Part shown: piece after piece, positions 17,741 through 27,443 of the stretch | Layout: each line of letters begins with the position of its first letter | Numbering within the stretch: the stretch's first letter is position 1 | Source of the DNA: JALHFZ01 sp963674625 | GTDB taxonomy: Bacteria; Synergistota; Synergistia; Synergistales; Aminobacteriaceae | Direction: 5' to 3' | DNA: 64,000 nt | NCBI GenBank assembly: GCA_963674625.2 | Contig: CAXXXO010000004.1 | Span: 1,178,001-1,242,000, forward strand | Notes under the pieces: model-generated | The model's input: only the letters and a program-made list of their open reading frames with translations | Database searches by the model: none | Told to the model about the DNA's origin: nothing | Made by a program: the position numbers and the translations under genes

Positions 17741-19021
17741 ATGGAAGCCGCCCTTCTCTTCACCCTTCTCATTCTCTGCATCGGACTCAGCATCCCCATA
17801 GGAATCACCCTCGGCCTGTCCACGGCGATCTCCATGTGGCTCACCTCCGATATTCCCATCGTCATGCTGGCCCAGAAGTCGGCGACAGGGCTCGATTCCT
17901 TTCCCCTTCTCGCCATTCCCTTCTTCATTCTTGCCGGAGCCCTCATGTGCAACGGCGGAATTTCCAAGCGGCTCGTCAATCTCGCCGACAGCCTCGTGGG
18001 CTTCATCACGGGGGGGCTGGCCATGGTCACCATACTGGCCTGCATGTTCTTCGCCGCCATCTCCGGGTCGGGACCCGCTACAGTGTCGGCCATCGGTTCC
18101 TTCATGATTCCCTCCATGAAGGAACGGAAGTACCACGGCGGCTTCGCAGCGGCCATCACCGCCACTGCGGGAACCATCGGCGTCATCATTCCGCCGAGCA
18201 TCCCCTTCGTGATCTACTGCGTGGTGGCCCAGGCCTCCATAGGCGACATGTTCATCGCAGGCATCGTTCCGGGGATCATCATCGGCATCGCTTTGATGCT
18301 CGTCAGCTACATCACCGCCCGGAAGAGAGGGTACCTCAGCTCCACCGAGCGCCCCAATGTGAAGACGGTGTGGAAGGCCTTCCGGGAGGCCGTCTGGGCC
18401 CTGATCGTCCCCGTGATCATTCTCGGCGGCATCTACGGCGGGGTCTTCACTCCCACGGAAGCGGCCGTCGTGGCGGTGGTCTACTCGGTGATCATCGGCA
18501 AGTTCGTCTACAAGGAGCTGGACGGGAAAACCCTCTACGAATGCCTCCGGGTCTCGGGGCTCATCAACGGCGCCACTGAGTTCATGATCGGCTTTTCCAT
18601 GGCTTTTGCCAACTATCTCGCAATGAACCAGATCCCCGCTCAAATTGCAGCATGGCTCAGCGGAATTTCAGGCAGTCCCCTGCTGCTGCTCCTGGCCATT
18701 AACGTCTTTCTCCTGGTGCTGGGCTGCTTCGTGGACAACATCGCTGCGGTGATTATCCTTACTCCCATTCTGCTTCCGGTGGTTCAGACCATTGGGATTG
18801 ACCCCATTCACTTCGGAATTATCATCACGGTGAACCTCGCCTGCGGTTTCATCACCCCTCCCTACGGAATTAATCTATTTGTTGCTTCTGCAATTTCGGG
18901 GGAAAGTATCGAAAATATATCCAAGGAGATTATTCCCCCCTTCCTGGCCATGATAGTGTGTCTGTTCCTTTTTACGTATTTCCCTGTGTTATCAATGGGT
19001 CTGTTAAATATTATGAAGTGA
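17741..19021 (+). CDS. dctM: TRAP transporter large permease subunit
   Basis: A 426-residue multi-span permease with the family motifs PFFILAGALM, SGSGPATVSAIGS and IIPPSIPFVIYC. It drives sodium- or proton-coupled uptake of the substrate captured by DctP. The last 50 or so codons differ from the rest: after about 18850 the codons shift to AT-ending ones (AAT, ATA, TTA, TTT) while the protein stays intact and in family. This shift continues through the next gene, marking a composition boundary inside dctM. Confidence 0.94.
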   Translation: MEAALLFTLLILCIGLSIPIGITLGLSTAISMWLTSDIPIVMLAQKSATGLDSFPLLAIPFFILAGALMCNGGISKRLVNLADSLVGFITGGLAMVTILACMFFAAISGSGPATVSAIGSFMIPSMKERKYHGGFAAAITATAGTIGVIIPPSIPFVIYCVVAQASIGDMFIAGIVPGIIIGIALMLVSYITARKRGYLSSTERPNVKTVWKAFREAVWALIVPVIILGGIYGGVFTPTEAAVVAVVYSVIIGKFVYKELDGKTLYECLRVSGLINGATEFMIGFSMAFANYLAMNQIPAQIAAWLSGISGSPLLLLLAINVFLLVLGCFVDNIAAVIILTPILLPVVQTIGIDPIHFGIIITVNLACGFITPPYGINLFVASAISGESIENISKEIIPPFLAMIVCLFLFTYFPVLSMGLLNIMK

Positions 19022-19079
19022 CGTCTTCTTATCACGATTGCCATTAAGATGTTGTGACTATTAAAAAGGAGTGACTTTG

Positions 19080-20759
19080 ATGCCATACAGGAGTTCCGAG
19101 TTATTAGACAATGTTATGTTTACTGAAAACCGGGCACTGTACAAATCTATGGGTTACTCCGACGAAGATCTTAAAGGTCCCCTTATTGGAATTGCCAACT
19201 CATGGAATGAACTCGTCCCTGGGCATATTAACCTCAGGCGAGTCGCTGAATTTGTTAAAAAGGGGATACACAGAACCGGCGGCATGGCGTTAGAGTTTGG
19301 TGTAATAGGGGCATGTGACGGGCAGGCATGCGGCCACATCGGTATGAAATATATTCTTCCATCTCGTGATTTGATCGCAAACGATATTGAGACGATGGTT
19401 CAAGCTCACAGGCTTGACGGAATTGTTATGCTCGGATCCTGCGACAAAATCATTCCGGGCATGCTTATGGCCGCTGTACGATTGAATATACCTTCCATTA
19501 TTGCAGTTGGTGGACCAATGATCGGCGGCATTCCTTTTGATGGAAGACAGAGCGATTCTACATCTGTTTCCGAAGCCGTTGGGATGCTGAATGCTGGAAA
19601 GATAGACATGGAAACACTCCGTGTTCTTGAGGACACAGCCGCTCCTGCCTGTGGTTCATGTTCATATTTTGGAACTGCCAACTCTATGGGATGTGTCTCT
19701 GAAGCTTTGGGTATGTCATTGCCTGGGACAGCTCTTATTCCTGCGAGTTATTCAGCTCGTTTTAGAACTTCAGAATTCGCAGGCAGAGCGATCATTAACC
19801 TTGTAAAAAGAAATATCAAACCTCGTGAGATTGTTAATCTTAAATCCCTTGAGAACGCCGTTTCCACCCTTATCTCTGCAGGGGGCTCCACAAATTGTTT
19901 CATGCACCTTTCTGCAATAGCTTATGAAATAGGAATAGATGCTGAAACCATGCTTGAAATGTATGACTCTGTAAGCGAAAAAATACCATCTCTGGCAAAA
20001 GTTAACCCATCATCTCAATATAATATGGAAGATTTTTACAAAGCCGGAGGTATTCCCCAGGTAATGAAAATGCTGGAACAGAACATACACAGGGAATGCA
20101 TCACGGTTTCCGGAAAAACAGTCGGAGAAAATCTAGACGCTTTTTCAAATCCTTATGGCAGCGGCAATAATGTCATCAGGACGCTTGACGACCCGTTTAC
20201 AAAGTCGAAAGGACTTGCTGTTTTAAGAGGCAACCTCGCGCCAGGTACCGCAATTACGAAACCCATAGCCATGGATCCGACAATGTATTATTTTGCCGGC
20301 CCTGCAAGGGTATTCGACGGCGAGGAGGAAGCGAATAAAGCGATTATGGCTGGAGATATCAAGCCAGGTGACGTTCTGGTTATCCGGTACGAAGGGCCAA
20401 GAGGAGGCCCGGGCATGAGAGAAATGTACTTTGCCATGAAGCTGATCTACGGCCTGGGACTCTCCAAAAAGGTCGCGCTGATAACTGATGGGCGTTTTTC
20501 AGGAACAAACAACGGCTGTTTTGCCGGCCATATCTCACCGGAAGCCGAGGAAGGCGGACCTATTGCTGTTGTGCAGGATGGCGACAAGATAATAATTGAT
20601 ATAGCTAATAAAACTCTCAGCATGGATATTCCGCAGGAAGTCATTGATGAGAGGCTCCGTAATTGGAAAAAACCTGAACCGAAGGAGAAAAGCGGTTATC
20701 TGGCAGTTTATTCAAAGCTGGCGGCCTCCGCTGCAGAAGGGGCTATGATGAAAATATAA
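19080..20759 (+). CDS. IlvD/Edd-family dehydratase (dihydroxy-acid dehydratase-like)
   Basis: A 559-residue Fe-S dehydratase. Cysteines expected to bind the cluster are in GACDGQACGH, LGSCDK and PACGSCSYFGTANSM. The early motif NSWNELVPGHINL has Gly-His where many IlvD proteins have a Cys, a pattern I recall from clostridial members. The enzyme removes water from a dihydroxy acid; it may be IlvD or an acid-specific relative serving this cluster. ATG at 19080 is chosen because AAAAGGA at 19064 is correctly spaced to it rather than to the GTG at 19071. Base composition is visibly more AT-rich than in both neighbours, suggesting separate acquisition. Confidence 0.9.
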   Translation: MPYRSSELLDNVMFTENRALYKSMGYSDEDLKGPLIGIANSWNELVPGHINLRRVAEFVKKGIHRTGGMALEFGVIGACDGQACGHIGMKYILPSRDLIANDIETMVQAHRLDGIVMLGSCDKIIPGMLMAAVRLNIPSIIAVGGPMIGGIPFDGRQSDSTSVSEAVGMLNAGKIDMETLRVLEDTAAPACGSCSYFGTANSMGCVSEALGMSLPGTALIPASYSARFRTSEFAGRAIINLVKRNIKPREIVNLKSLENAVSTLISAGGSTNCFMHLSAIAYEIGIDAETMLEMYDSVSEKIPSLAKVNPSSQYNMEDFYKAGGIPQVMKMLEQNIHRECITVSGKTVGENLDAFSNPYGSGNNVIRTLDDPFTKSKGLAVLRGNLAPGTAITKPIAMDPTMYYFAGPARVFDGEEEANKAIMAGDIKPGDVLVIRYEGPRGGPGMREMYFAMKLIYGLGLSKKVALITDGRFSGTNNGCFAGHISPEAEEGGPIAVVQDGDKIIIDIANKTLSMDIPQEVIDERLRNWKKPEPKEKSGYLAVYSKLAASAAEGAMMKI

Positions 20760-20887
20760 ACGTCCAGATCCTTCAACTTCTATTTTGAATCAACAATGAA
20801 ACTTATTTAGGGAGAACCTGCAAACCGGCGAAGCTTAGCCCATATTTTTCAGAGGTTTCTACGCTGACGGAGAAGAGGAGAAAAAAG

Positions 20888-22420
20888 ATGGAGAAAGGAA
20901 TTCTGCTCGACGGGAGCAGCCTCGATCTGAAAGGCCTCGCGGGGGTTACTCGGGGGATGGAGCAGATTTCCCTCGCCCCGGAGGCCATGCAGCGGGCGGC
21001 CGCATCCCGGGAGGTGGTGGACCGCCTTCTGGCGGAGGGGCGCCCCATGTACGGAATCAACACGGGCTTCGGCCGCTTCGCCGATGTGGCGATTCCCGAG
21101 GACCAGATCAACCTGCTGCAGATCAATCTCATCCGGGCCGACGCCACGGGCATCGGTTCTCCCCTCCCCCGGGACGTGGTCCGGGGGATGCTCGTCCTCC
21201 GGATCAACTCCCTTCTCAAGGGCTTTTCAGGAGTCCGTCCCGGAGTGATCGAGACCCTGGCCGCCATGGTGAACCGGAAGGTCCATCCCGTGATCCCCGA
21301 AAAGGGGTCCGTGGGATCCAGCGGTGACCTCTGCCCCCTGGCCCACATGGTCCTCCCCATGATCGGCGAGGGGGAGGCCGAGTTCGGCGGCAGAGTGATG
21401 GACGGCGGGGAAGCCATGGAGCGGGCCGGAATTCCCCTTCTGCAGCTCCGGGCGAAGGAGGGGCTCGCCCTGATCAACGGAACCCAGTGCATGACCTCCG
21501 TGGCGGCCCACGCACTTTACGACGCCCGCCTTCTGGCAAAGAGCGCCGACATCATCGCCTCCCTGACCCTGGAATCCCTCCGGGGGATCATCGATGCCTT
21601 CGATCCGCGGATTCACGAGATCCGGAGGCAGCCGGGGCAGATCGCCTCGGCTGCGAACGTGCGGAGGGTGCTTCATGGAAGCGGCTATGTCACCAGGCAG
21701 GGGGAGCTCCGGATGCAGGACGCCTACTCCCTGCGATGCGTCCCCCAGGTGCACGGAGCCGCAAGGGCGGCCATGGACTATTTCGCCTCGGTGGTGGAGA
21801 ATGAGATGAATGCCGTCACCGACAACCCTGTGGTCTTTGCGGATACGGGAGACGTCTTCTCCGGAGGGAACTTCCACGGCGAGCCGGTGGCCATAGGGGC
21901 GGATGCCCTTGCCATCGCAGTCTCCGAGCTCGGGAACATCTCCGAGCGGAGGATCGCGAAGCTCGTCGACCCCGCCCTGAATCACGGCCTTCCCGCCTTC
22001 CTCATCCGGGAGGGAGGGGTGAACTGCGGCTTCATGGTGCCTCAGTACGCCGCCGCGGCCCTCGTTTCGGAGAACAAGATCCTGGCCCACCCGGCGAGCG
22101 TGGACTCCATTCCCACCTCGGCGGGGCAGGAGGACCACGTGAGCATGGGGACCATAGGAGCCCGCAAGGCGGCGTCAATTGTGGAGAATGTGACTGCCGT
22201 CCTCGGGATCGAGCTTCTGTGCGCCGCCCAGGCCATGGATCTTCAGGAGAGGCGTCGCTTCGGGGAGGGAACGGCGGCTGCCTATGAGCTTGTGCGGAAA
22301 ACCGTTCCCTCTCTGGAGAATGACCGGGTTTTCTATAAGGATCAGGCTGAAGCCGCCCGGCTGATCGGCGGCGGTGAGCTTGCGGCGGAGGCGATGAAGC
22401 GGACCGGAGACCTTCTGTAG
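20888..22420 (+). CDS. hutH: Histidine ammonia-lyase
   Basis: A 510-residue aromatic amino acid lyase that removes ammonia from L-histidine to give urocanate. It has the active-site loop PMYGINTGFG, GSVGSSGDLCPLAHM, the NPVVF motif and FSGGNFHGEP. The MIO cofactor normally forms from Ala-Ser-Gly; here the triad is Ser-Ser-Gly, an unusual but chemically plausible variant. An AGAGGAG site precedes the ATG. It begins the histidine operon, followed after 46 bases by a large regulator and then hutU, hutI, fchA and ftcD. Confidence 0.92.
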   Translation: MEKGILLDGSSLDLKGLAGVTRGMEQISLAPEAMQRAAASREVVDRLLAEGRPMYGINTGFGRFADVAIPEDQINLLQINLIRADATGIGSPLPRDVVRGMLVLRINSLLKGFSGVRPGVIETLAAMVNRKVHPVIPEKGSVGSSGDLCPLAHMVLPMIGEGEAEFGGRVMDGGEAMERAGIPLLQLRAKEGLALINGTQCMTSVAAHALYDARLLAKSADIIASLTLESLRGIIDAFDPRIHEIRRQPGQIASAANVRRVLHGSGYVTRQGELRMQDAYSLRCVPQVHGAARAAMDYFASVVENEMNAVTDNPVVFADTGDVFSGGNFHGEPVAIGADALAIAVSELGNISERRIAKLVDPALNHGLPAFLIREGGVNCGFMVPQYAAAALVSENKILAHPASVDSIPTSAGQEDHVSMGTIGARKAASIVENVTAVLGIELLCAAQAMDLQERRRFGEGTAAAYELVRKTVPSLENDRVFYKDQAEAARLIGGGELAAEAMKRTGDLL

Positions 22421-22466
22421 TTCCCCTGGAGCTTCCGGCCCGGGGGCCCGGCAAAGGAGCAGCCCC

Positions 22467-25400
22467 ATGACAGTGAGACTTCATCTTCTTGGCGTCCCGA
22501 CGGCGAAAGCGGAGGGCAAAAACCTTCAATTCCCCTTCCGAAAGGCCGAGGCCCTTCTCTATTATCTGGCCCTTGAAAAACGGGCCGGCAGAGAGGGTCT
22601 GGCGGCCCTTCTCTGGGGGGACAAGGACGAGGAGTCGGCCCGGAACAACCTGCGGAACGCTCTCTACGTCCTCGGCAGGGTTCTGCCTGCGGAGGCCCTG
22701 GCGGCCGAGAGGCATTCGGTCGCCCTGGGAACCCTCTCCGTCGACGCGGACGAAATCCCCCTTCTCGAAGACCCTTCAGTCCCTCTCGGGGATTTTCTTT
22801 TCCGGGAACTCCTCGAGGGGTTCGACATCCCCGACAGCCCCTCCTTCGGCGAATGGCTCACCCTCCGCCGGGGAATGATCCGGGGGGAGATCCTCCAGGT
22901 ACTGCGGAAGAGGATTTCCCGCTGCTACGAGGAGGAGAACCGGGAGGGGCTCGCCGAATCCCTCGAAGCCCTTCTCAGGATCGACCCCTTCGATGAATAC
23001 TCAGTCCTGGAGCTTATGGAGCTTTACGTGGATTCGGGTTCCCCGGCACGGGCCATCGGTCTCTACACCGGCTACCGGGAGCAGCTCGAAAAGCAGATGG
23101 ACCTTCTTCCCTCCCCCCGTGCGGAGGAGGTTTTTTCCCGCATCCTCCGGCGGAAACAGGAGGATGCGTCCGGAGAAACACTCGAAAACTGCTTCTGCGG
23201 CCGGAAGGAGGAGATGGCCCGGATTTTCGGGCTGCTTTCGAAAGAAGGCCAATCTCCCCGATGCATCCTCGTCTCCGGCGAACCGGGGGTGGGAAAGACC
23301 TCCCTTGCGAGAAAAATCCTCTCCTCCCTCGGTGAAGAAAAGACGGTGTTCACACTCCGGGCCTATGAGGCAGAGCAGTCCTTTCCCTATTCCCCCTGGA
23401 ACGATTTCGTCTCCGCCCTGGGGGAACTGGCCGACCTCTCCTCCCCTTCCCTCGATCCTGTGAAGCTCGCCCTGGTGGCGGGGATATTTCCGGGATTTCT
23501 GAAAAACAGGAAATTCAACTCGTCGTCGGACATGGCCCTCGTCTCCATGGGGGGCCCTGCCGTCCTCGGTGGAATCCTGGCGGACCTGGCGGCGGAGGTC
23601 GCCCGGAACAAACCCGTCATGTTTCTGATGGAGGATATTCACTGGTTCGACCCTTCCTCTCTCGCCCTCGCAGAATCTTTTCTGCTCCGCCTTTCCTTTT
23701 CCGCCCCCTTCTTTCTCACCAGCCGGCCCGAGGGGGCCGACACCGCGGACCGGATGCTCAAAACCCTCGAGCGCGCGGAGAGAATCGAATATCTCTCCGT
23801 GCCCCTGCTTCCCTTCGGAAGAGAGGAGACCCTCCTCTTCTGCCGTCGCTTTCTCGGTCCGGACGTCATGGCCTCCCGGGGAGAGGACTTTTTTTACCGG
23901 GAAAGCGACGGTCTTCCCTGGCTGCTGGCGGAACTCGTAAAATCCCTGAGAGAAAACCCCGGGGGAGACTGGCGGAAGGGCATAGGGGGCGAAATTCCCG
24001 CCCGTCTCGGAAGAATGTCCGACGGAGCCCTTCTCTTTCTTCAGACCCTTTCCCATTTTCCCCAGGGAGCGTCCCTGCAGGTTCTTGCGAAAATTCTGAA
24101 AAAGCCCTCCCTCGAGCTCTCGGCCCTGGCGGAAGACCTTCTGCGGAAGGGGATGATCGAGGAGGGCGGTCCGGGAGGGGGAGAAGGAGCAATCCTCTTC
24201 CGCCACGAAAAGATCCGGGAGTGCGTCTATGAATCCCTTCCCGCCTTCCGCAGAAAAGAACTCCACGGAGTCATCGGGGAGATCCTCGGCGAATCCTGGT
24301 CCCTCCAGGTATGGAATCCCTTTCTCAGCGCCCGGCTCCGCCATCATTTCACCCTCGCAGGACGGCACGATCGGGCCCTCGACCAGCTTCTCCGGGAGAT
24401 GACCTTCCACATCACCCTCAACCACGAGCTGTTCCCTCTCGTCCAGGACTGGGTTTTCCGTTCCTGCGTCATGCCTTTCAGCGACCGGGCGGATACGGAG
24501 GGAAAAATGGACGAGGTCATGGAACTGCTCCATACCCTCAACAGAAACGCCGAGGGCGACCGGGAGGTCCTCCGCATGGAGGCCTCCTACCTCGAACTCC
24601 GGGGCGGATATTCCGTCACCTGGGGGCAGTACAGGGAGGGCAGGCTCTTTCTCGCCCGGGCCCTCAGGATCGCCGAGAAGAACGGATTCGACCTGATCCG
24701 CATCCGCTGCCTTCAGCATACGGGGCATTACCATCTTCAGACGGACAACTGGAGCAAACTGCTTCCCTGCGCCCGGGAGATGCTCCGCCTCGCAAGAGGC
24801 TCCGGGCGGGACGATTATGCCGGCGTTGCCCTCCGTTTTCTCGGGGTGGCTTTTCAGCTCAAGGGAAATTTTGCCCTGGCGGATCGGGTTTTCGGCCAGT
24901 CCATCGCCCTCTTTGAGGAGCTGAAGCAGATGGGAAAGAACTACACCCTCTCCGTCCTTGCCGCATGGTGCTACCGGGGGGAGATCCTTCACTGGAAGGG
25001 TGAGCTTCAAAAAGCCCTGGAATGCTTCAATTTCTGCATAGCGGGGTGCGAGGAAGCGGGGTTCGTCTGGGGGAGCAGCCATTTTCACGCCCACGCAGCC
25101 GACGCGGCCTTCGATCTGGGAGACTTCCCCCTCATGGATTACCATGTGGACCGGGGCATAGAGATCTTCGAACGTTCCCAGGGGGGGCGGTGCGGCTCCA
25201 TTCTCTACAGCCTGAAGGCCATTGCCGACGCCCGGAGAGGACGGATGGAGGAGGCTTTTTCGGCCCTGCACCGCGCCGACGCCCTCTGCAGCCCCATCCG
25301 GAAGAAATCCTGGACGGCGGTGCAGGCCATGGCAAAGGCCCTTGTGGGTGAAGAGGAGCGAAAGGGCGGGAGGGAGGCGGAATTCGCCGCACGCTTCGGC

Positions 25401-25535
25401 AAGAGCGCGGCGGAATTCGCCTCCGAGGCAGCCGGGCTGTACAGAACAATTCCCGTTCATCACCGGGTGAAGGCCCTGGAAGAGGGCTTCGGAGTCCGTC
25501 AAACCCTCCGGGGCTGGGAAAGCCCGTCCGTTTGA
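22467..25535 (+). CDS. Large BTAD / AAA ATPase / TPR transcriptional regulator
   Basis: A 1022-residue regulator. Residues 1 to about 95 look like an OmpR-type winged helix (LHLLGVPTAKAEGK, FPFRKAEALLYYLA, LLWGDKDEESARNNLR), followed by a bacterial transcriptional activator domain to about 220. A STAND-type ATPase follows with Walker A GEPGVGKT (about 272) and Walker B PVMFLMEDIHWFD (about 385), and then a long helical TPR-like C-terminus. SARP/MalT-like proteins of this build activate genes after ligand and ATP binding. Its location between hutH and hutU in the same direction suggests it controls histidine use; direct evidence is lacking. Confidence 0.85.
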   Translation: MTVRLHLLGVPTAKAEGKNLQFPFRKAEALLYYLALEKRAGREGLAALLWGDKDEESARNNLRNALYVLGRVLPAEALAAERHSVALGTLSVDADEIPLLEDPSVPLGDFLFRELLEGFDIPDSPSFGEWLTLRRGMIRGEILQVLRKRISRCYEEENREGLAESLEALLRIDPFDEYSVLELMELYVDSGSPARAIGLYTGYREQLEKQMDLLPSPRAEEVFSRILRRKQEDASGETLENCFCGRKEEMARIFGLLSKEGQSPRCILVSGEPGVGKTSLARKILSSLGEEKTVFTLRAYEAEQSFPYSPWNDFVSALGELADLSSPSLDPVKLALVAGIFPGFLKNRKFNSSSDMALVSMGGPAVLGGILADLAAEVARNKPVMFLMEDIHWFDPSSLALAESFLLRLSFSAPFFLTSRPEGADTADRMLKTLERAERIEYLSVPLLPFGREETLLFCRRFLGPDVMASRGEDFFYRESDGLPWLLAELVKSLRENPGGDWRKGIGGEIPARLGRMSDGALLFLQTLSHFPQGASLQVLAKILKKPSLELSALAEDLLRKGMIEEGGPGGGEGAILFRHEKIRECVYESLPAFRRKELHGVIGEILGESWSLQVWNPFLSARLRHHFTLAGRHDRALDQLLREMTFHITLNHELFPLVQDWVFRSCVMPFSDRADTEGKMDEVMELLHTLNRNAEGDREVLRMEASYLELRGGYSVTWGQYREGRLFLARALRIAEKNGFDLIRIRCLQHTGHYHLQTDNWSKLLPCAREMLRLARGSGRDDYAGVALRFLGVAFQLKGNFALADRVFGQSIALFEELKQMGKNYTLSVLAAWCYRGEILHWKGELQKALECFNFCIAGCEEAGFVWGSSHFHAHAADAAFDLGDFPLMDYHVDRGIEIFERSQGGRCGSILYSLKAIADARRGRMEEAFSALHRADALCSPIRKKSWTAVQAMAKALVGEEERKGGREAEFAARFGKSAAEFASEAAGLYRTIPVHHRVKALEEGFGVRQTLRGWESPSV

Positions 25536-25625
25536 TGTTCTTTTGACACCCCCCCTCTATACTTTCATCATGGGAACGGTCCCCGGATTTCGTAAGGGGT
25601 TTATAAGAAAAAGGAGGCAGCAGAA

Positions 25626-27344
25626 ATGGCCGGAAAAGCGGAAATACTCTACAGCGTGAAGGCCCAGAGGGGAGACACCCTCCGGTGCAAGGGGTGGCGG
25701 CAGGAGACCATTCTCCGGATGCTCGAGAACAACATGGAAAACGCCGAGCACCCCGAGAAGCTGATCATCTACGGAGGAAACGGTAAGTGCGCCCGGAACT
25801 GGGAGTCCTACCACGCCATCGTCAGGAGCCTCAAGGAGCTCGAGAACGACGAGACCCTCGTGGTTCAGTCGGGGATGCCCGTGGCGGTCTTCAAAACCCA
25901 CAAGTACGCCCCCGTGGTGGTCATGGCCACGACGAACTTCATGCGTCCTACCTGGGAGACCTTCTACGATCTCGAGGCGAAAAACCTCACGATCTTTGCC
26001 CAGTACACCGCAGCGCCCTGGGAGTACATCGGAACCCAGGGGGTCATCGAGGGGACTTTCGAGACCCTGGCTGCGGTGGGGATCAAGCATTACGACGGGC
26101 ATATGGAGAACCGGATCCTTCTCACAGCCGGAGCGGGCGGAATGGGGGGCAACCAGACCTGGGCCATGAAGATGCACGGGGGGGTGGCCATCGTCGTGGA
26201 CGCCGACCGGGAGATCATGGAGCGGCGCATCGAGAAGGGGTACCTCGACGAGATCGTCGACTCCATGGATGACGCCATCCGCCTTGCGAAGAAATACGCC
26301 TCCGAAGGCAAGCCCCATTCCTTCGGCGTGGTGGGCAATGCCGCCGACTGCTACGAGGAGGCCTACGAGAAGGGGTTCATGCCCGACGTGGTCACCGAGA
26401 TGTGCCCGTGCCACGACCCCGTCTCCTACATCCCCTCGGGCTATACCCCCGAGGAGGCCCGGGAGCTTCGCCAGAAGGACCTGACAACCTACCTCGAAAA
26501 GGCCCGGACGACCATGAAGCGCCAGCTCGCGGTGATGCTCAAGTATCTCGACAAGGGAGTCCCCGTCTTCGAGTACGGCACGAGCATCCGGAAGGAATGC
26601 CGGGACGCCGGTTTCCCGGAGAAGGAGGCCATGCGCCTTCCCGCCTTCGTGGCCGACTACATCCGTCCCCTCTTCTGCGAGGGACGGGGACCCTTCCGGT
26701 GGACCTGCATCTCCGGCGATCCCGAAGACCTCAAACGGACCGACGATCTCGCCATGGAGATGTTCGGGGACGATCCCATCGTCGGCCGCTGGATCCCCCT
26801 CGCGCGGAAACATCTTCCCATCGAGGCTCTTCCCGCCCGGATCTGCTATATGGGGTTCGGCCAGAGGAAGAAATTCGCCCTCGCGGTGAACGACCTCATC
26901 AAAAAGGGAGAGATCAAGGGGCCCGTGGCCTTCGCCAGGGACAACCTCGACTCCGGCTCCATCGTCAACCCGACCTTCGAATCTGAGCGCATGCTCGACG
27001 GCGGCGATCTCATCTCCGACTGGCCCATGCTGAACGGCCTGCTGAACGCCTGCGGCATGTGCGACCTCATCGCCATCCAGGCAAACTACTCCATGGGCGA
27101 GGCGGTCCATACGGGAGTCACCCAGATCGCCGACGGAACGGACGATGCGGACATCCGCCTCGAGGTTGCCATGACCGTGGACTCCGGGATCGGCGTCGTG
27201 CGCCATGCCCAGGCCGGATATCAGGCGGCGAAGGATGTGGCCAACGGCAAGGGGAAGCTCACGGACGAAAGCATCAAGGTTCCCCTCTGGTGGGAACCCG
27301 CCGATAAGGTGACCTTCGGACCGGACGGCAGCGACCGGCTGTAG
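25626..27344 (+). CDS. hutU: Urocanate hydratase
   Basis: A 572-residue NAD-dependent enzyme that converts urocanate to imidazolonepropionate. Family motifs are IIYGGNGKCARNWE, TAGAGGMGGNQ (usually GGMGGAQ), VVGNAADCYEE, and FRWTCISGD, which carries the conserved catalytic cysteine. The AAAAAGGAGG ribosome site is strong. Several stretches, for example CPCHDPVSYIPSGYTP, diverge from the common proteobacterial form, in line with the divergent hutH and hutI of this operon. Confidence 0.92.
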   Translation: MAGKAEILYSVKAQRGDTLRCKGWRQETILRMLENNMENAEHPEKLIIYGGNGKCARNWESYHAIVRSLKELENDETLVVQSGMPVAVFKTHKYAPVVVMATTNFMRPTWETFYDLEAKNLTIFAQYTAAPWEYIGTQGVIEGTFETLAAVGIKHYDGHMENRILLTAGAGGMGGNQTWAMKMHGGVAIVVDADREIMERRIEKGYLDEIVDSMDDAIRLAKKYASEGKPHSFGVVGNAADCYEEAYEKGFMPDVVTEMCPCHDPVSYIPSGYTPEEARELRQKDLTTYLEKARTTMKRQLAVMLKYLDKGVPVFEYGTSIRKECRDAGFPEKEAMRLPAFVADYIRPLFCEGRGPFRWTCISGDPEDLKRTDDLAMEMFGDDPIVGRWIPLARKHLPIEALPARICYMGFGQRKKFALAVNDLIKKGEIKGPVAFARDNLDSGSIVNPTFESERMLDGGDLISDWPMLNGLLNACGMCDLIAIQANYSMGEAVHTGVTQIADGTDDADIRLEVAMTVDSGIGVVRHAQAGYQAAKDVANGKGKLTDESIKVPLWWEPADKVTFGPDGSDRL

Positions 27345-27390
27345 AAATAGAAAATAGCCTCTCTCCGGACCGGAGAGAAAGAAAACGAGC

Positions 27391-27420
27391 CGCAGGGGGT
27401 GCTTCGGGCACCCCTCTGCG
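27391..27420 (+). other. Stem-loop between hutU and hutI
   Basis: GCAGGGGGTGC and GCACCCCTCTGC pair around a TTCG tetraloop, with one mismatch. No T tract follows, so it is more likely an mRNA processing or stability element than a full terminator. A weaker hairpin lies at 27361-27377. Confidence 0.5.
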
Positions 27421-27443
27421 CATTATGGAAGAGGTGACGGGCC

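Noticed and set aside
16157..18643. 828-residue minus-strand open frame across the TRAP genes
   Set aside because: Low-complexity His/Asp/Gly-rich composition typical of antisense frames in GC-rich DNA; the plus-strand TRAP genes are certain.
18840..19021. Frameshift or truncation at the end of dctM
   Set aside because: The frame remains open and the C-terminal residues fit the family; only codon usage changes.
23001..25502. 833-residue minus-strand open frame
   Set aside because: Antisense of the BTAD/ATPase regulator, without recognisable motifs.
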